64,000 bases of DNA from JAPLST01 sp964397565. GTDB taxonomy: Bacteria > Auribacterota > UBA3054 > JAPLST01. Shown piece after piece: positions 61,041 to 64,000 of the stretch. The notes beneath the pieces were generated by a model. The model searched no databases, had not been told where the DNA came from, and saw nothing but the letters and a program-made list of their open reading frames with translations. Location: positions 1 through 64,000 of the forward strand of contig CAYNJC010000011.1 of assembly GCA_964397565.1 (NCBI GenBank). The letters run 5' to 3'. The translations under genes were made by a program, and so were the position numbers. Numbering within the stretch: the first letter of the stretch is position 1; the number at the start of each line of letters is the position of its first letter.

Positions 61041-63869
61041 TCACGGCATCCAACGATAGCCATACAACTCCTGCAACGGTTTTGGCGCGCGATTGGTCAA
61101 GCCGTTGCCCGGCCGCCAGCCGGGCGGCACCAGGCAGCCGTAGCCGACCACCTGATGAATGATGGTTTCGGACACGGTGTATTCACACACGCCCGCCGCG
61201 CCTTCGATGCACTGATAATTGCGCCAGGCGGGTATGTTGCTGCCCTGGCTCTGACCCGGGACGTCGAACGGCGGCGGCAGAAATGAGACGGCCACCGTCT
61301 TGGGATTGGGATACGGCATGCGCGTGAACGACGAACTATAATTAAGCGCATAGCCGCGCATGCGCCAGTCATAGGTCGAGCTGCCGATTGGCGCGTACAT
61401 GGCAATGCCCGGCGACGGCTCGTCAATCCCGTCGTACATGCTGACAAGGTGCAGCAGCGAGACGGTGTTGTTCCAGCCCAGGCCGGTGGTGAAGATGAAG
61501 CCCATCGGCCGGCAGCCCAGCATGAAGTCGTTGACCAGGATGGCCTTGGCCAGGTAGTTCGAGTCGCCCGTGAGGATGAAGGCGGTCATCAAGTGCTGGC
61601 CATCACGCTCGAGGGTGCTGGTGCCCCAACTGCCGGGGCTGTCGGTGGTCTGGCGGTACGTCCGGTTGGTCAGCGCCAAGAGTGCGTTTGCCCGATCCAG
61701 CACATTCTGGCGGCACTCGTTGCGAATCGTGCTGCTGACGGCGGCCGGCGCCGTGCGCGCCATCAGGAAACAAGCCAGCGCGCTGGTGTCTTCGCGGTCA
61801 TGATGCAACGCCGCATACGTGGCATTGACCAGCGTGGCATAGCTCGCCGCGCCCGAGGCAAGATACAGGCAGAACGGCGCGCGCCACTGCCACGGGCTGC
61901 GCTGGTAGTGCGGCGTGACCGGGAAAAAGTCGGCCGGCTCGTCGTAGCGGTACTCGCGCAGGCGGTAGACGTAGGGGCTCGCGCGCGCAAAACTCACATA
62001 GACATTCGGCGCATCGGGCGTGACGCGATACTCCTGCATGGCGGGATGCGCCTTGAAGATCGCGTCAATCGCCGGCGTATACTCGGATGTCGGCAGCCAA
62101 TATGAAATGTTGCGCACGCGATTTGACACCTTCTGCGAGAACTCGTAGGCGTTGGACGCGGAATGAAAATAATCATTGGCTATGGCCGGGTTGAAGGGCT
62201 TGATCGCCCATGAGAACAAGGCCGCGGCAGCTGAGTACAGCAGCGCGCTGTAGCGATCCGGATAGGCGGCGAAGTACAGGTTCTTGTCCAAGTACGGCAG
62301 TGGCTGCTGTGGATGCGATTTGGCCTCGAAGCGCACGGACGTGCCGCCATCCGGCCGTTGCGACGTGCGATAAATGCGCAGCAGCCAGGCAACTTCGTCG
62401 AGGATGTCGGGCACGCCGTTGCCGGATTCGTCCATGTTGCAGGTGCCGTCCACCAGCGCGTTGGAATTCATCAGGTAGGCCGAAATCAGGCTGAAGGCGC
62501 CTTGCAAATGATATGGGCGCTTGTCGAAATCCGCGGCGTCGTACCAGCCGCCGAAGCAGTTGGTGATCAGGTGCAAGGCATCGAGTTTCTGAACCCATTC
62601 CGGCCGCGAGGAAGGATCGGCGTAAAACGCATCGTAGTTTGTCTCGCCGGGAATGGCGCGCATCTTCCACATCTCGGCGGCCGCCTGCTCAAAGTAACCG
62701 ATCACGCCAGCCGTGTTCACGCCAACGGCCCCGGCCCAGTCTTGGTCGACGGATGCGCAATGCGACCGGTATGTTTTCAGGTGGCCGGCCGGCCGCGCCC
62801 ACATCAAGCGGTTGGATGTCACCGCGAAGCCGCTGCGGTGCTGGTACAGGCCCTTCATCACCATGTAGAATGGCGCGCCGTACACATCCGGGCCAACTTT
62901 GAACGGCCACGAGCGGCCCACGCCGGGCACACTCAGGTAGAATGTGCCCGTACCCCTGAACGCGCTGAAATCCATTTGGTAGACATATTCGCCAATCCGC
63001 TCGACACTGGCCGTTGACGGGTCGTAGCGCAGCGTGACCGGGCCGCTGAACACCGACGTCACTGCCGCGTCGGCCATGAGGTTGAAGCGCGCGTTGGTGA
63101 CGGCCGGGAAACCAATCGGTCCGTAGGTCCCGCCCCACGCGCCCATGTAGGCGTACTTCTCCGGCGCCCAGTCAAGGTAGCCGACTTGATTGGCATGCAT
63201 GGCCCAACTGATCGAGCGTTGCTCGTCATATAGGAAATTGCCGGAGATGCCGCTGCCAAGCAAGACCGTGTAACGGCAGCCGTTCGACAGTGCCGTCGGC
63301 AGCTTGATCCATGAGTAGTTCACCACGTGGCACAGGCCGCCAACTGGATCGCCGGATTGCCGGTCACGCCATTGGCGGATGCTGTTGATGAAACGGCCTA
63401 GGGCAACCGGCGGCTGCGGCGCCGCGTAGGCCGGATCATCGGGCGAACTGACGCGGAAGAACGCGGCGCTGTTCAACGGCAGGTCGTACTTCGGCCGCAC
63501 GACCGGCATCCAATAGTCGTGCATGTCGCCGACTTTGAGCGGATACTCCCACGCGGCCGACACGCCGTTGACATGATTGCTGTAGATCAACGCGTAGCGA
63601 TTGGTGATGCCGCCGCCGAAGGCGTACATGTCGGTCTCGACAATGTCGGCCCAATAGTTCGACATGAAGTCGTTGACAACGCAAATCCATTCGTGGTTGA
63701 CGACATACACGTCCGTCACGCCGCCCGTGCAGCTGGCCGTGACAAAGCCATACGCAGTGGTGGTGAAGCCGGCCTCGGCCGGCGTGCGCACGGCGCCCAG
63801 GACGAACGCCATGGCCAGAAGCGCGGCACACTTTTGCAGGTGGCCCGCCCGGTCGTGGTCAATCAACAT
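61041..63869 (-). CDS. GH9 endoglucanase, secreted without PEP-CTERM or lipobox
   Basis: A 942-residue GH9 enzyme. The ATG at 63869 follows AGGGA and starts a signal peptide ending GAVRTPAEA. About 200 residues of Ig-like or unknown domain precede CelD_N (MHANQVGYLDWAPEKYAYMG, near residue 222). The core has FGGWYDAADFDKRPYHL near 441, GNGVPDILDEVAWLL, LGCRPMGFIFTTGLG and CEYTVSETIIHQV near 893 (candidate acid Glu). It ends at YGYRWMP with no sorting tail, so it is probably released or held by other means. Its promoter (63902-63931) has a perfect-half-site palindrome upstream. The FGE-domain gene is co-transcribed. Confidence 0.88.
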   Translation of the reverse strand: MLIDHDRAGHLQKCAALLAMAFVLGAVRTPAEAGFTTTAYGFVTASCTGGVTDVYVVNHEWICVVNDFMSNYWADIVETDMYAFGGGITNRYALIYSNHVNGVSAAWEYPLKVGDMHDYWMPVVRPKYDLPLNSAAFFRVSSPDDPAYAAPQPPVALGRFINSIRQWRDRQSGDPVGGLCHVVNYSWIKLPTALSNGCRYTVLLGSGISGNFLYDEQRSISWAMHANQVGYLDWAPEKYAYMGAWGGTYGPIGFPAVTNARFNLMADAAVTSVFSGPVTLRYDPSTASVERIGEYVYQMDFSAFRGTGTFYLSVPGVGRSWPFKVGPDVYGAPFYMVMKGLYQHRSGFAVTSNRLMWARPAGHLKTYRSHCASVDQDWAGAVGVNTAGVIGYFEQAAAEMWKMRAIPGETNYDAFYADPSSRPEWVQKLDALHLITNCFGGWYDAADFDKRPYHLQGAFSLISAYLMNSNALVDGTCNMDESGNGVPDILDEVAWLLRIYRTSQRPDGGTSVRFEAKSHPQQPLPYLDKNLYFAAYPDRYSALLYSAAAALFSWAIKPFNPAIANDYFHSASNAYEFSQKVSNRVRNISYWLPTSEYTPAIDAIFKAHPAMQEYRVTPDAPNVYVSFARASPYVYRLREYRYDEPADFFPVTPHYQRSPWQWRAPFCLYLASGAASYATLVNATYAALHHDREDTSALACFLMARTAPAAVSSTIRNECRQNVLDRANALLALTNRTYRQTTDSPGSWGTSTLERDGQHLMTAFILTGDSNYLAKAILVNDFMLGCRPMGFIFTTGLGWNNTVSLLHLVSMYDGIDEPSPGIAMYAPIGSSTYDWRMRGYALNYSSSFTRMPYPNPKTVAVSFLPPPFDVPGQSQGSNIPAWRNYQCIEGAAGVCEYTVSETIIHQVVGYGCLVPPGWRPGNGLTNRAPKPLQELYGYRWMP

Positions 63870-63901
63870 GTATAATTCCCTGATGATTCATCGGATGGTT
63901 G

Positions 63902-63931
63902 AGTATACCATAACGGGCGGCGCGGTGTCAA
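63902..63931 (-). promoter_or_regulatory. Promoter of the GH9/FGE-domain unit
   Basis: On the minus strand: TTGACA, 18-base spacer, TATACT; predicted start near 63895. Confidence 0.78.
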
Positions 63932-63945
63932 TGCCATGCCGCGCG

Positions 63946-63959
63946 ATAAAACGGTTTAT
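63946..63959 (-). promoter_or_regulatory. Operator-like palindrome O11
   Basis: Plus-strand ATAAAACGGTTTAT, 10/10 half-site bases. Its centre is 21.5 bases upstream of the -35 edge, one helical turn further out than O1, O3 and O9. Confidence 0.72.
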
Positions 63960-64000
63960 TAAAGGCATGCGGCGCGGCGCGGCGGTGTTGACGCATGCAT

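Overview
The window is GC-rich bacterial DNA carrying a large carbohydrate-degradation region. Ten of the 33 sizeable genes encode exported proteins ending in a clear PEP-CTERM sorting tail (a Pro-Glu-Pro, a hydrophobic stretch, then an Arg/Lys cluster), and three more carry variant or obscured tails. LamG, BACON-like, beta-helix and FGE-sulfatase modules are common, several GH families are present, and there is no SusC/SusD pair. This fits the PVC superphylum (Kiritimatiellota, Lentisphaerae or Verrucomicrobia) better than Bacteroidetes, but no marker gene settles the phylum. No exosortase, rRNA, tRNA, CRISPR array or transposase was seen.

Layout. Bases 56-14679 (+): two PEP-CTERM beta-helix-type genes, a GH9 endoglucanase, then a tightly overlapping chain (beta-helix protein; a 1629-residue beta-helix/BACON/PHP-type protein; two QueG-like Fe-S proteins; a PHP phosphoesterase). 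Bases 14962-18365 (+): LacI-family regulator, GPH-type sugar symporter and a membrane-anchored protein. Bases 18362-23746 (-): a membrane protein and a LamG/BACON/PHP-type PEP-CTERM protein. Bases 23847-28531: an (alpha/alpha)6 glycosidase (+) converging on a GH9 plus carbohydrate-binding pair (-). Bases 28817-33359 (+): a jelly-roll PEP-CTERM protein coupled to a DegT-type aminotransferase. Bases 33503-35553 (-): an epimerase, a histidine phosphatase and a gene remnant. Bases 35859-47111 (+): two duplicated beta-helix genes and two duplicated PHP-type giants. Bases 47113-57424 (-): an operon of CBM protein, GH9 lipoprotein, GH42-like, GH65 and an (alpha/alpha)6 glycosidase. Bases 57553-63869 (-): GH94 phosphorylase, FGE-sulfatase-domain protein and GH9.

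Proposed biology (inference). Four GH9 enzymes, displayed by PEP-CTERM sorting, as a lipoprotein, or secreted, open beta-1,4-glucan chains. Binding proteins and the PHP-type giants act at the surface, the GPH symporter imports oligosaccharides, and cytosolic GH94 and GH65 phosphorylases with GH42-like and (alpha/alpha)6 enzymes finish the breakdown.

The most striking feature is an inverted repeat, ATAAA-N4-TTTAT. Three exact and eight degenerate copies sit at promoters of these genes, either about one or two helical turns upstream of -35 or over the start site. They tie dispersed units into a probable regulon. The LacI-type protein at 14962-15993 is the obvious candidate regulator.
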